A stretch of 13,926 nucleotides of DNA from JAWXCM01 sp034408745 (GCA_034408745.1 JAWXCM010000300.1:1-13926); one strand, 5' to 3'; shown: positions 1 to 12,633, numbered from the stretch's first letter. Translations and numbers: made by a program. Notes: a model not told the origin generated them from the letters alone.

Positions 1-1
1 C

Positions 2-124
2 TGTAAAAGGATCGATCTGACAGGCCGAAAGGGCAGGCCACGCGTCCACCAACAGATCGAAGAAATGGAAGACGGGCTCAAGACCCTGGCCCTGGCTTTA
101 GGCGCCATCCCCACGTTCTCCTGA
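2..124 (+). CDS. 3' end of a possible unknown gene, cut by the window edge
   Basis: An open frame enters from the left edge and stops at TGA 122-124. It gives about 40 residues ending in ALALGAIPTFS. Most codons end in G or C, as in the real genes here, and the peptide is of normal composition, with a charged middle (IEEMEDGLK) and a hydrophobic end. I do not recognise the family. A transposase or other mobile-element tail is possible but nothing shows it. It converges on the minus-strand remnant at 193-498. The fragment is short and could be a chance open frame. Confidence 0.3.
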   Translation, partial: CKRIDLTGRKGRPRVHQQIEEMEDGLKTLALALGAIPTFS

Positions 125-192
125 CGCGTGGTATATACGGAGCTGCGCCCTCTGGAGGCTTGATTCCAAAGGAGTTGCCCACCCACCGGCCC

Positions 193-498
193 TCACGCGT
201 AGTAAACTCCCGCCAGGCCGCCCGAATAGCCGCCCGCGCCAGGTTCGGAGGGAGCACGTAAGATAGACCCACGGCAAGGGTGACCCGGTTGACCTGCCAG
301 GTCGAGGGTGCCGGCGATCGTGACATCACCTTGAGCGAGCCAATAGACCGGGCCGTTAATGGCCCAGCCGGACAGCCGCACGGTTGTGCCTGCCGGAATC
401 GTGATGGTCGTGAATTGGTATATGTGATTCGTTCGAGCCGCGAAGTTGGCCATCCAGCCGGTGCGCCCGTGTGGCGTTAAGTTGAACGTTGTGCTCAT
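193..498 (-). pseudogene. truncated, probably frameshifted remnant of a Gly-rich secreted-type protein
   Basis: ATG at 498 opens a 101-residue frame (MSTTFNLTPHG...) ending at a stop at 193-195. The middle has alternating small and hydrophobic residues (IPAGTTVRLSG, GPVYWLAQGDVTIAGTLDL), the look of beta-helix or surface proteins with a 'GDV-I-GTLDL' repeat, followed by a Gly/Pro-rich stretch (GGYSGGLAG). Such proteins are normally much longer. Near the stop the coding look moves to another minus-strand frame (GNSFGIKPPEGAAP, about 185-140), as expected after a one-base indel. The start lies 16 nt after the chaperone stop, so it may be co-transcribed, but no clear Shine-Dalgarno is visible and the product bears no obvious relation to the respiratory genes. 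It could instead be a genuine small hypothetical protein. Confidence 0.45.
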
Positions 499-514
499 GA
501 CGGTGTCGTTGGTC

Positions 515-1162
515 CTATTCCTGGACGGTCTCGCTGCCGCACTCGAACTGCGCTTCACTCAGGTCCTGGATAATCGGAAAGGCATGAGGCGCTGTCTTCA
601 TGGAACCGCTACGCTCGAACAGCGACTCAGAGACGAGCATCAAATACTCAACATCCGAACCGGCGAGTTTCTCTTGCAGCACCGGCGCCATCCGGGCCAG
701 GTGTTCGCTGACGAAATGCTGAGCCGCTTCGCGCGTGAGTTCCGCATGCTCGGCGTCTCCTTCGGCTTGGGCGTAGGCTTCCTTGAGCCGCAGATACGCA
801 ATGAACCCGGCCTCGACGGCGAGGTGATCCGGTGCCTCCACTGACCCGGCCTCGTAGGCGAAGGCGCTGTAATGCGCGTCCAGTTCGGCGATCAGGTAGC
901 CCAGTTGGATGTTGTCGAAATAACTCGCTTCACGCGCACTGGCCGGTCCGCCAGGGCCGAAGATGGAGTGATAGAGCTCGTCGCCGGCTTCCTCGATTGC
1001 GGCCGCAGCGGCGCGCTTGAGCTTCTCGTCAGCTACCTCCGAAGCGAGTGAGGACACCTGCTCGCGCCACTCGTCAGAGGGCGGCTCGAACAGCAGTCCT
1101 ATCAGGCGCCACTCCGCAGCCTGGCGCGCCAGATCGAGAACAGCGGGTTGCACGGCCGTCAT
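515..1162 (-). CDS. TorD/NarJ-family molybdoenzyme assembly chaperone
   Basis: This 215-residue cytoplasmic protein is predicted to bind the immature catalytic subunit, assist cofactor insertion and hold it back from Tat export until folded. The family signature is clear: FGPGGPASAREASYFDN (68-84), the AELDAHYSAFAY helix (about 92-103) and the PDHL motif (111-114), followed by VEAGFIAYLRLKEAYA. Length and all-helical composition fit the TorD/DmsD/NarJ family, closest in style to chaperones of type II DMSO reductases. The start is ATG at 1162, which overlaps the upstream stop as ATGA and has AAGGAG at 1168-1173 with 5-nt spacing. A longer frame from 1192 would overlap the upstream gene by 34 nt and is less likely. 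It is the last intact gene of the operon, and its partner is the alpha subunit at 3149-6592. Confidence 0.9.
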   Translation of the reverse strand: MTAVQPAVLDLARQAAEWRLIGLLFEPPSDEWREQVSSLASEVADEKLKRAAAAAIEEAGDELYHSIFGPGGPASAREASYFDNIQLGYLIAELDAHYSAFAYEAGSVEAPDHLAVEAGFIAYLRLKEAYAQAEGDAEHAELTREAAQHFVSEHLARMAPVLQEKLAGSDVEYLMLVSESLFERSGSMKTAPHAFPIIQDLSEAQFECGSETVQE

Positions 1163-2007
1163 TTGGACTCCTTCAGCGAGAGCGGAATCCAACCCGTGCG
1201 CATCTTCCGCGCCCCGGCCTCATGCTGCGAGCCTTCCCAAACTGCGAAGGCCACTTGCGATCGAACCTTCGGCGAGAGGCGTTCGGGCAGGCGGCGCTGG
1301 ATCACCACAGCCCATCCATCCTTCGACCGAGAACCACGGCCATCGGACGATCCGGTGGGGTTCGGGCTGAGCGAGCCGGGTCCGTTGGCAACCAGGTCCT
1401 CCACCGGCGTCTTCCTCGGACCGACGCGCCGATTCTCGACGGCGGCCGCGGGTGCGTATCGCTTGGCCATCTCAGCCTGCGCCGCCGAACCTTTCTCCAG
1501 CGACTGGGCGTCGAAGGGATAGTGATCAATGGCGGCGTTGGGATAGACGTCGCGAATCGTATCGCCGCGGCCGTTCACGTAGGCCTGCCAGTCCGCCCGC
1601 CACATCGTGATCTCGACCACGCGTCCCGCTTCGCCCATCTGTGGCGCGGGTGAGTCCTTTCCGGTCACTTGCGGAAGTTGAATGGCGCACGAGTCCACCA
1701 TGCGGCCGGGGCCGGTTTGATCGTTCACAGTTGGATCCAGCCAACTGAGACGAAATGCGACTTCGGTTCCGTTGGAGATGGCCTGCACGCGTACCTCAGC
1801 GGTGGAGGGCTTCATGAGGCGCGGCTCGACGAGGTCCTGCAGCAGAAGTTTGGCGACATGCTCCGGTGCATTCCGCCACGCTGCGTCGTTCGGGTCCAGC
1901 GTGAGCTTCGGTGCTGGCACGACCTCGACGTCGTTAGCAAGACGCGGCGCGCGAGTGCACGCGGCGCTCAGAATAAGAATCAGGCAACTCAGGTGGCGGC
2001 GTCGCAT
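1159..2007 (-). CDS. EbdC/DdhC-like heme-b gamma subunit of a type II DMSO reductase-family enzyme
   Basis: This 282-residue protein is probably exported and matches the 'ethylbenzene dehydrogenase' heme-binding domain found in EbdC, DdhC, ClrC, SerC and the NxrC candidates. The family pattern is visible: LDPNDAAW near 37-44, VAFRLSWLD (83-91), a CAIQLP segment (107-112), PQMGEAG (122-128), ITMWRADWQA (133-142), and the C-terminal VAFAVWEGS plus a Lys-containing ARK (266-268). In EbdC the heme b iron is held by Met and Lys; M124 and K268 are the likely equivalents here (inference). The N-terminus (RRRH, then a hydrophobic stretch ending SAAC at 14-17) is signal-like and may be a poor lipobox, since Leu is at -4 rather than -3. 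The start is ATG 2007, 11 nt after the beta-subunit stop, with AAGGA ahead. It probably passes electrons between the beta subunit and a periplasmic cytochrome. Confidence 0.85.
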   Translation of the reverse strand: MRRRHLSCLILILSAACTRAPRLANDVEVVPAPKLTLDPNDAAWRNAPEHVAKLLLQDLVEPRLMKPSTAEVRVQAISNGTEVAFRLSWLDPTVNDQTGPGRMVDSCAIQLPQVTGKDSPAPQMGEAGRVVEITMWRADWQAYVNGRGDTIRDVYPNAAIDHYPFDAQSLEKGSAAQAEMAKRYAPAAAVENRRVGPRKTPVEDLVANGPGSLSPNPTGSSDGRGSRSKDGWAVVIQRRLPERLSPKVRSQVAFAVWEGSQHEAGARKMRTGWIPLSLKESK

Positions 2008-2018
2008 GGCGTAAATCC

Positions 2019-3146
<1,128 letters not shown>

Positions 3147-3148
3147 GT

Positions 3149-6588
<3,440 letters not shown>

Positions 6589-6592
<4 letters not shown>

Positions 6593-8250
6593 GGTTTCCC
6601 TTTCTTCTCCCAGGTACGGACAAACGCGACGACAGATTCGATCTCATGGGGCGAGAGCGTACGGCGCGCCGGCGATGGATCTACGAACCCCTGCATCACC
6701 GTGCCCCGCCGGCCCCGGCCGATGGTCTCTACCAGATAGGTGTCCGTGGCGGAATTCAGGAGCACCTGGTTGTTCAGTGCCGGGGCCTCGGCGCCCTCGC
6801 CGCTCGCCCCGTGGCAACCGGCGCATGTCGAGGCGAACAGCGCTTTGCCGGCCGCTGGGTCGCCCTTCACCCATCGGGCCGCAGCACTCTCTGGCTTGTG
6901 CCCGGCTCCGCTCAGCACGCGCAGATATCCGATCACGCTTCGGATTTCATCGAGCTTCAGGCCGCTCGCTATGTCGCCCCAGGCCGGCATGCGCCGCCCA
7001 GGGCGCCCATGACGGATGGTGTCCTCCAGAAACTGATCCGAGACGCGCTCGAGCAGGTCAGGATTCGCGATGGACGGAAATGACGCGAGGCCTGGACTTC
7101 GAATGCCGCTGCCCGCCAAGCCATGGCAACCCGCACAGAACGTGCCGTAGACCGTGCCACCGTCACTGGAAAACTCACGTTCTCCGAAACGTTGTGCGCG
7201 CATGCGATCCTTCGGCACGTAGTTGCCCTGGACCTCCCGCCGTCGCAGCGAGAGCGTGTAGAACACAAGCTGATCGATATCCCGGTCGTCCAATCCGAGG
7301 GATGGCATCTGGGATCCGGTGACGATGGACAGGGGTGACCGCAGGTGTTCGGCCTGCCAGTTTGCCAGCGTCGCCGGACCGTTCACGTGCGCGAAGTCCG
7401 CCAGCGCCGGGTCCTTCTCTCCGGCCCGGGACAGGTCGGGTCCGGAGTCGCCGCCCACGCCACTCACCTTGTGGCAGCCCAGACAGCCCGCGGTGTGGAA
7501 GGCCGACTTGGCCTCCACCAGCTTCGATGCGCCGACGCACGTGGAGAGATAGACGCCGAGCAACTGCTGGTCAGCCTCGGTGACCGGGGCGAAGCTCGCC
7601 TTCCATGCCTTCAGCGGGGCCGTCTCCATTTTGCTCAGGTGCCTGGAGTACCAGGCCCGGTCGTAGCCCGCGAGACCGGCACGTGACAAATCGGGGCCCT
7701 CCATTCCGCTACCATCGGGCCGGATCGTTCCGCCCTTGCCTTCGACGCGGTGGCAGGCGTAGCAATCCAGACGCTCAAAGGCCGCCACGGCGCGCCGGTA
7801 GGATTCGCTGTTCGGCACATTCAGCGGAGCGTGGCAGGTGCCGCAGCCCGCGTAACTGTAGCGTGCCGGCAGCATCGGCTCGGGCCAGAAGTGCACGTCG
7901 CCATGTGCATCCGCTTTCTCTGTCGCCAGGCCCTGACCACCGTGGCACACCGTGCAACCGTACTCGGTCGGATCGTGAACCACGGCCTTGTGCGCGACAA
8001 GAACCTTGGCGCCTCGCACGCTGCCCTCGCCGGCGCCCATGGTGACATGACAGGAGACGCAACGATCAGTCACGCGGAGACCGGGGTTGATGACCTGGCG
8101 AAGACGAACGTCGATGGACCCTTCGTCCGACATTCCGACGCTTTGGATCTTCCGCCATTCCTTCAGGAAGTTCTCCTGCACTGCCGAGACCATCAACAGC
8201 GCCAACACTCCGAGGCTGGATGCAAGCAACAGGTATTTGTTCTTCGGCAT
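6589..8250 (-). CDS. membrane-anchored heptaheme cytochrome c
   Basis: This 553-residue protein has one N-terminal hydrophobic anchor (about 6-24) and seven CxxCH heme sites, at C64, C99, C136, C163, C256, C372 and C476. The first four are closely spaced in an N-terminal multiheme module (NPGLRVTDRCVSCH onward). The last three sit in separate cytochrome c-like domains, each followed by a possible Met ligand region (MPSLG at 315-319; MPAWGD at 421-426; VMQGF at 518-522). It should act on the periplasmic side as an electron wire between the Rieske/cytochrome b pair and the Mo enzyme, taking the place of cytochrome c1. The start at ATG 8250 lies 4 nt after the cytochrome b stop with no good Shine-Dalgarno, which suggests translational coupling. 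Its end overlaps the catalytic subunit start. The family as a whole is not one I can name. Confidence 0.9.
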
Positions 8251-8254
8251 GGCG

Positions 8255-9808
8255 TTAGTGTTTGGGCCAGTCGCCCGGCGACCAGTAGAAGACCCAGTTC
8301 GGGCCACGGAAGTAGGTGCCGATGATCGTGAGCACCAGGAAGCCGCACAGAAAGCAGGTGAACAGTCCCAGCGCCCCGGCACGCGTTGAGCGGTATTTGC
8401 GAATCAGCCACAAGGAATACAGCGCGTAGATCGTGGTCAGGATCGTCGCAGGATTCACCGCCGTGATGATCAGTTGCGGTATCGTCGGGAACCACTCTCG
8501 CAGCCACCCGAAGCGGATCACCAGCGTCTCTACCAGCAGCGTCGAGCCTAAGCCGAGGAGGATGGAGCGCCGCACCAGCGGCCAGCCGCCCGGCCCGCCA
8601 AACCACTCGCCCGTGCCTTCGGTCTCGCGGTCCAGATACGGAATCAGGCCCAGACCCAGCAGCACAATAGCCGGCACGCCGATGCCACCCATGAAAGCCG
8701 AGAACGACACCAACTCCTGGAGGCCGAGGAAATACCAGGGCGCTTTCGCTGGATTTTCAGGGATGTTCGGATTGGCCAGTTCTTTCAGCGGCGCGTCTGA
8801 GACGAGCGCCAGGGCGAGGCAGATCAAGACGGTCAGCATGAAGACGCCAAGCTCCGCGTAGAACAGGTGCGGCATGGCAGGGACCGTATTCTCGGGACCA
8901 TTGTTCACGGCCGGTGTCTTGCCCCTGACGACCGCGGCCAGATGATAGGTGCGCTGCGGTGCCTCCGTGAAGATCGGACAGGTACCGGCTGGCGGCGGTC
9001 CCAGCCGCTTGTCCGCATCGGCTGGCCGGGCCAGTCCGCCGTCTTTGCGGATGCGCCAGAAGTGGACACCCATGAGCGCTGCCAGCGCGAGCGGCAGGAT
9101 CATCACGTGCAGCAGGTAGAAGCGGATCAGCGCCTCCGGCCCAACTACGTCGGAACCCAGCAGCAGCAACTTCTGGAGTCCGCCTGGATCGAAGTACTGC
9201 GTGATGCCCAGGGCGTCGGTCACTTCACGCGGCGACTGTGCGATGTTCGCGCCGATCGTGATGGCCCAGTAGGCGAGCTGATCCCAGGGCAGAAGGTAGC
9301 CCGTGAACGACAGGCCGAGCGTGACCACCAGCAGGCCGAGCCCGATCAGCCAGTTGTACTCACGCGGTTTGCGGTAGGAGGCGGTGAAGAACGCGCGCGC
9401 CATGTGCAGAATCACGGCCAGCACCATGACGTTGGCTGCCCAACGATGGATGTTGCGCATGAACCGCCCGGTGGGCACGACGAAGTGGATGTCCTTCATC
9501 GAGTCGTACGCGGCTTCGGGGAAAGGCTTGTAGTAGAACATCAGCATCACGCCGGTAATTAACGTGATCAGGAATGCAGATGTCGTTATGATGCCGAGGC
9601 CCATCGTGGTGCTCCAACGTAGCGTCCAGCGGTGCGTTCGCACCGAGTGCAGGTGGAGGAACACGTTGCCGAAAATGAAGGTGGAGCGCGAGCGGTCGGT
9701 GGCCGGCTTACCGCTGCGGAACGCCGTCTCGTATATGTGGCGCGGCGCGGCTTTGAGGTTTTCCAGGAACTCGTGGAGAGATTCGGGCGGCGGGGAGACC
9801 GGGGTCAT
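8255..9808 (-). CDS. fused cytochrome b (b6 plus subunit-IV type) of a bc-like quinol complex
   Basis: This 517-residue integral membrane protein has about eight or nine hydrophobic helices. The N-terminal half is b6-like, with two pairs of heme ligands: H121-x13-H135 and H234-x14-H249. The 14-residue spacing of the second pair is the b6f-type value. PWDQLAYWA (174-182) is a typical Qo/cd segment. A Pro/Gly-rich linker (about 257-310) joins a subunit-IV-like half, where the usual PEWY quinol motif reads A356-P357-W358-Y359, followed by FLGLQEL. Extra C-terminal helices end in GTYFRGPNWVFYWSPGDW, a tail I associate with menaquinol:cytochrome c reductases. Its partner is the Rieske gene, which overlaps by 4 bp (ATGA). 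In the haloarchaeal nar clusters a comparable cytochrome b (NarC) sits beside the Rieske NarB. Role: oxidise quinol for the Mo enzyme. Confidence 0.93.
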   Translation of the reverse strand: MTPVSPPPESLHEFLENLKAAPRHIYETAFRSGKPATDRSRSTFIFGNVFLHLHSVRTHRWTLRWSTTMGLGIITTSAFLITLITGVMLMFYYKPFPEAAYDSMKDIHFVVPTGRFMRNIHRWAANVMVLAVILHMARAFFTASYRKPREYNWLIGLGLLVVTLGLSFTGYLLPWDQLAYWAITIGANIAQSPREVTDALGITQYFDPGGLQKLLLLGSDVVGPEALIRFYLLHVMILPLALAALMGVHFWRIRKDGGLARPADADKRLGPPPAGTCPIFTEAPQRTYHLAAVVRGKTPAVNNGPENTVPAMPHLFYAELGVFMLTVLICLALALVSDAPLKELANPNIPENPAKAPWYFLGLQELVSFSAFMGGIGVPAIVLLGLGLIPYLDRETEGTGEWFGGPGGWPLVRRSILLGLGSTLLVETLVIRFGWLREWFPTIPQLIITAVNPATILTTIYALYSLWLIRKYRSTRAGALGLFTCFLCGFLVLTIIGTYFRGPNWVFYWSPGDWPKH

Positions 9809-10290
9809 GCCTGCACCTTCGTTCCCGGCGGCACGGGTGCGCCTTCGTCGACAATCCAGTTACCACCGGTGTGGCTGACCTTCAGCCAAGGTAAGGCGCG
9901 CGGCGCGGGTCCGCGCTTAACGGAACCGTCGCCAGTGAAGCGCGAGCCGTGGCAGGGACACTCGAATCCATCCTGTGCCGGCTTGATGATGCAGCCGAGA
10001 TGGGTACACACCGTCGAGATCGCGTACACGCCCTCGCCGTCGCGAAACAGCGCCACGGACCGGCCGGGCGGCACAAACGCCTCGCCCGCCTGGAGATTAT
10101 CAGGCAGTATGGCCTTGAACCGTTTCGAGGGCGAGCTCAGCACAGCCGCCTTGGGCATTCGCAACATGCCCACCAGGGCGAAGAAGCTCGCCGCCGCGGC
10201 GCTGAACATCGCAGCCAGGCCGAGGATGTCTCTTCGCGGAACCGGTTCGGGGTCGAGTCTCGATGGAGGTGGGGGGCCAGCGGTACTCAT
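9805..10290 (-). CDS. Rieske [2Fe-2S] protein of the cytochrome b complex
   Basis: This 161-residue protein has a Pro-rich N-terminus, a Tat-like PRRDILGLA (18-26), a single hydrophobic helix (about 22-43) and a C-terminal Rieske fold. Box I is C95-T-H97-L-G-C100 and box II is C111-P-C113-H114-G-S. C95, H97, C111 and H114 ligate the cluster, while C100 and C113 form the family disulfide. The disulfide-bearing type is that of high-potential bc/b6f Rieske proteins. The start is ATG 10290, which overlaps the upstream stop as ATGA and has GGAGAAG a few bases ahead. An in-frame extension to 10482 exists but lies wholly inside the upstream gene and is rejected. It should take one electron from quinol at the Qo site of the adjacent cytochrome b and pass it to the heptaheme cytochrome. 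Confidence 0.95.
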   Translation of the reverse strand: MSTAGPPPPSRLDPEPVPRRDILGLAAMFSAAAASFFALVGMLRMPKAAVLSSPSKRFKAILPDNLQAGEAFVPPGRSVALFRDGEGVYAISTVCTHLGCIIKPAQDGFECPCHGSRFTGDGSVKRGPAPRALPWLKVSHTGGNWIVDEGAPVPPGTKVQA

Positions 10291-12134
10291 AGACTTCTCC
10301 AGGTTGTTTGGAACGTAACGCGCTCCATCGTGATGGCTTCCACCGGGCAACGCATGGCGCACAGCGCGCACCGGATACAACGGTCTTCGTCCTTCAAAAT
10401 CGCGGAGTTCTCTTCGTCGTACGGCACCAGCTTCAGGCACAGCGTCGGGCAGACATCGGCGCATCCGCCGCAGAGCACGCACCGCAGGCCATCGAACACA
10501 GGGGTGACTCCGCAGTCCAGGCAGCGTGATGCTTCGCGCATTGCCGTCGCCGTGTCGTAGCCGGTCTCCACCTGCACGGAGGGGTGCTCGAATCGCTCGT
10601 GCGGCTCCGTGACGGGAATGGCCTGCCGCCGAATGGACTCATACCCGCGCTCGCGCCGGTACTGGTCCAAAACCTGGTACGACGTCAGCACCTCGGCTTG
10701 CAGCGTGCGCCCGGTGAGATGGGTATAGACGGAGCGCGCAACCGCCTTGCCGCTGGCAACCGCGTCGATGACGAGGCGCGTGCCATGCGCCAGGTCGCCC
10801 GCGACGAAGATACCCGGAGCCGTGGTGGACAAGGTGCCGGGCTCGATCCTGGGCCACCCCGGACGCGCGAATTCCACGCCTGCGCCGTCCAGAAACAAGA
10901 CGTTGGGCGCCTGGCCCACGGCGAGCAAAACCGTGTCGCACGGCGCGATTTGGACCTGTTTGTCGTCGTAAACGGGCGAAAATCGCCGATTCTCGTCGTA
11001 CACGCGCAGACAGCGGCGGAACCTCACGCCCGTCACGGCGCCCTGGGAGTCGCGCTCAATCGACAGCGGCCCCCATCCATTCCGCCGTTCGATGCCCTCT
11101 TCGTCGCCTTCCAGGATCTCCAAAGTATCAGCCGGCATTTCTTCCAGACTCTCCAGGGAAAACAGGAGAACCTTCGGAGCGCCGGGGAGTCTCGCGGCCG
11201 TGCGGGCTGTGTCGCAGGCGATCTGCCGCACGACAGTTCGCGCCACGTCATAGGCCACGTTGCCGCCGCCGATCACGACCACTTGCCGGCCGATGGCCAG
11301 CGATTCGCCCAGCGAGACCGCACGGAGTAAATCCACGCCACCGTACACACCGGGTCCCCCTTCACCGGGCAGACCAAGCGACCGGGAACTCTTCGCGCCA
11401 ACGGCAACAATGATCGCGGCGAAATCGCGGCGCAGATCGTCAAGCAGAACGTCCTTGCCGACCGTCGTGCCGCAGCGTATCTCCACCCCCAGCGCTTCAA
11501 TCACAGCCACTTCGCGGGCAATCACTTCGCGAGGTAAGCGGTAGGCCGGCACGCCCAGCGCCAACATGCCCGCGGGCACCGATTCGGTCTCAAAAACCAC
11601 TGGGCGGAATCCCAGCAGAGCGAGGTCGTGCGCCGCTGAAAGGCCAGCCGGACCCGCCCCGATGATGGCCACCTTTTGTTCATCCGCCCTCTGCAGGCGC
11701 CCATCCACGGAGGCGCGCAGTAGGGCCGCCAACTCTTCGGCGTCGGCCGCGATGGGTGGCGTGAAATTCTCGATGTTGCGCAGGACTTCCGCCGGCGGGC
11801 GCGCCTCCGGACCGGCATGTTCGCAGGCAAAGCGCTTCAGTGCGCGAATCGCGATGGGACGGTCATTGGCGACGAAGCGTCCGTCGTCATCCACGCGCGG
11901 GACTTTGCCGCGCCGGCAGGCCGCCTCGCAAGGCGCTCCGCAAACCCGCCCGCAGATTGAGGCAAACGGATTCGGCCCTCGTGCGATCAGGTAGGCTTCA
12001 TCAAATCGTCCATCGGCGATGGCCCGCACGTAGCCGCGCGCGTCTGTGTGCACGGGACACGCCACCTGGCAGGAGATCAGGCCCTTGTGATAACCCTCGC
12101 CCGGCACCGCGATCTGTAGGAGCTCGGTCGGCAT
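10287..12134 (-). CDS. GltD-like FAD/NAD(P) oxidoreductase with a C-terminal 2[4Fe-4S] ferredoxin domain
   Basis: This 615-residue cytoplasmic flavoprotein resembles the small subunit of glutamate synthase and the AegA-like group. The N-terminal Fe-S domain has C22, C26 and the C61-x3-C65-x3-C69-x3-C73 run. The FAD Rossmann motif VAIIGAGPAGLSAA is near 155-168, the NAD(P) motif VVVIGGGNVAYDVAR at 285-299, and the second FAD motif GIFVAGDL at 441-448. The tail carries CLDCG and two ferredoxin clusters: C552-x2-C555-x2-C558-x3-C562 and C586-x2-C589-x2-C592-x3-C596. No glutamine amidotransferase or GltB partner is seen. The start is ATG 12134, which shares one base with the regulator stop (TGATG). 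GTG 12137 is equally possible, and GGAGG upstream is 8 nt from the GTG and 11 nt from the ATG. Its role in the operon is unclear: it may link NAD(P)H or ferredoxin to the system or supply electrons for assembly. Confidence 0.88.
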   Translation of the reverse strand: MPTELLQIAVPGEGYHKGLISCQVACPVHTDARGYVRAIADGRFDEAYLIARGPNPFASICGRVCGAPCEAACRRGKVPRVDDDGRFVANDRPIAIRALKRFACEHAGPEARPPAEVLRNIENFTPPIAADAEELAALLRASVDGRLQRADEQKVAIIGAGPAGLSAAHDLALLGFRPVVFETESVPAGMLALGVPAYRLPREVIAREVAVIEALGVEIRCGTTVGKDVLLDDLRRDFAAIIVAVGAKSSRSLGLPGEGGPGVYGGVDLLRAVSLGESLAIGRQVVVIGGGNVAYDVARTVVRQIACDTARTAARLPGAPKVLLFSLESLEEMPADTLEILEGDEEGIERRNGWGPLSIERDSQGAVTGVRFRRCLRVYDENRRFSPVYDDKQVQIAPCDTVLLAVGQAPNVLFLDGAGVEFARPGWPRIEPGTLSTTAPGIFVAGDLAHGTRLVIDAVASGKAVARSVYTHLTGRTLQAEVLTSYQVLDQYRRERGYESIRRQAIPVTEPHERFEHPSVQVETGYDTATAMREASRCLDCGVTPVFDGLRCVLCGGCADVCPTLCLKLVPYDEENSAILKDEDRCIRCALCAMRCPVEAITMERVTFQTTWRSL

Positions 12135-12586
12135 CACGAGGCCCGCCTCCGTTTTACCTCGGGCGTCCTGGCTGGCGGCACGTGCGCCGAACCAGCCAGA
12201 GCGGCGATGGTTGTCGTGTCGAGGAAGCGTTCAAATACTTCGCGACATTCCCGCCAGGCCACGTGTGCTGCGCAACTCGCCGACTCTTCGCAGTCATGTT
12301 CGCAATCCAGGAAGCAGCGCCTTCGCCAGCGCGGACTATCGAAAAGTTCCACCACGTCCGTCAAAGAGATCTGCTCCGCCCTCTTCAACAACCGATAGCC
12401 ACCGTTGCTGCCTCTCGTCGCGCTAATCATTCCCGCGTGGTTCAGCAACGCCAGAATCTTGGAGAGGTAGTTGGGAGGAATGCCCGCCAGGCCCGAAAGC
12501 AACTTGCCCGTGACTGCGCCCTCGCGGCCCAGGACAGCCAACTGCATGAGTGCCCGAACTGCGTGTTCTGCCGTGGCGGAGAGCAT
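12134..12586 (-). CDS. Rrf2-family Fe-S transcriptional regulator (operon leader)
   Basis: This 150-residue protein has an N-terminal winged helix: recognition region PPNYLSKILALL (37-48) and wing TRGSNGGYRLL (57-67), the standard Rrf2 pattern of IscR/NsrR. The sensor loop has C91-x7-C99-x5-C105 and an extra C95, enough for a [2Fe-2S] or [4Fe-4S] cluster. The C-terminus is basic (VKRRRAS). The start is taken at ATG 12586, giving the normal family N-terminus (MLSATAEHAVRAL); a longer frame from 12637 would run through the promoter. It is first in the operon and its stop overlaps the flavoprotein start, so it probably controls its own operon. An NO (NsrR-like), oxygen or cluster-supply signal is plausible for nitrogen-oxide respiration, but the signal is inference. 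Confidence 0.9.
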   Translation of the reverse strand: MLSATAEHAVRALMQLAVLGREGAVTGKLLSGLAGIPPNYLSKILALLNHAGMISATRGSNGGYRLLKRAEQISLTDVVELFDSPRWRRRCFLDCEHDCEESASCAAHVAWRECREVFERFLDTTTIAALAGSAHVPPARTPEVKRRRAS

Positions 12587-12602
12587 TGTCACTTCTTCAT
12601 GA

Positions 12603-12618
12603 ACAACTATACAACTAT
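12603..12618 (-). repeat. tandem 8-bp repeat, candidate operator
   Basis: On the minus strand ATAGTTGT occurs twice head to tail (12618-12611 and 12610-12603). The copies are exact, lie 17-32 bp ahead of the regulator start and overlap the predicted -10 box. A regulator bound here would block the promoter. Rrf2 proteins usually bind imperfect inverted or direct repeats as dimers, so this is a candidate site for one or both neighbouring Rrf2 proteins. Confidence 0.45.
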
Positions 12619-12633
12619 CCCGTGAGATTGCAA
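12606..12633 (-). promoter_or_regulatory. predicted sigma-70-type promoter of the respiratory operon
   Basis: On the minus strand TTGCAA (12633-12628) and TATAGT (12611-12606) are separated by 16 bp, a good -35/-10 pair. It lies 20 bp or more ahead of the ATG at 12586, in the only real gap (79 bp) before the nine tightly packed genes. No terminator is visible between the upstream Rrf2 stop and this site, so read-through from that gene is also possible. Confidence 0.5.

Noticed and set aside
131..138. GTATATAC present at both ends of the window (131-138 and 13252-13259), as possible mobile-element ends
   Set aside because: It is only an 8-bp self-complementary word with no longer shared flank, so chance is the simpler explanation.
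346..365. GGGCC/GGCCC inverted repeat as a terminator for the operon
   Set aside because: The stem is short, there is no T-run on either strand, and it lies within protein-like sequence.
8251..8382. Extension of the heptaheme cytochrome frame upstream of 8250
   Set aside because: It overlaps the end of the cytochrome b gene and would put odd residues before the clean N-terminal membrane anchor.
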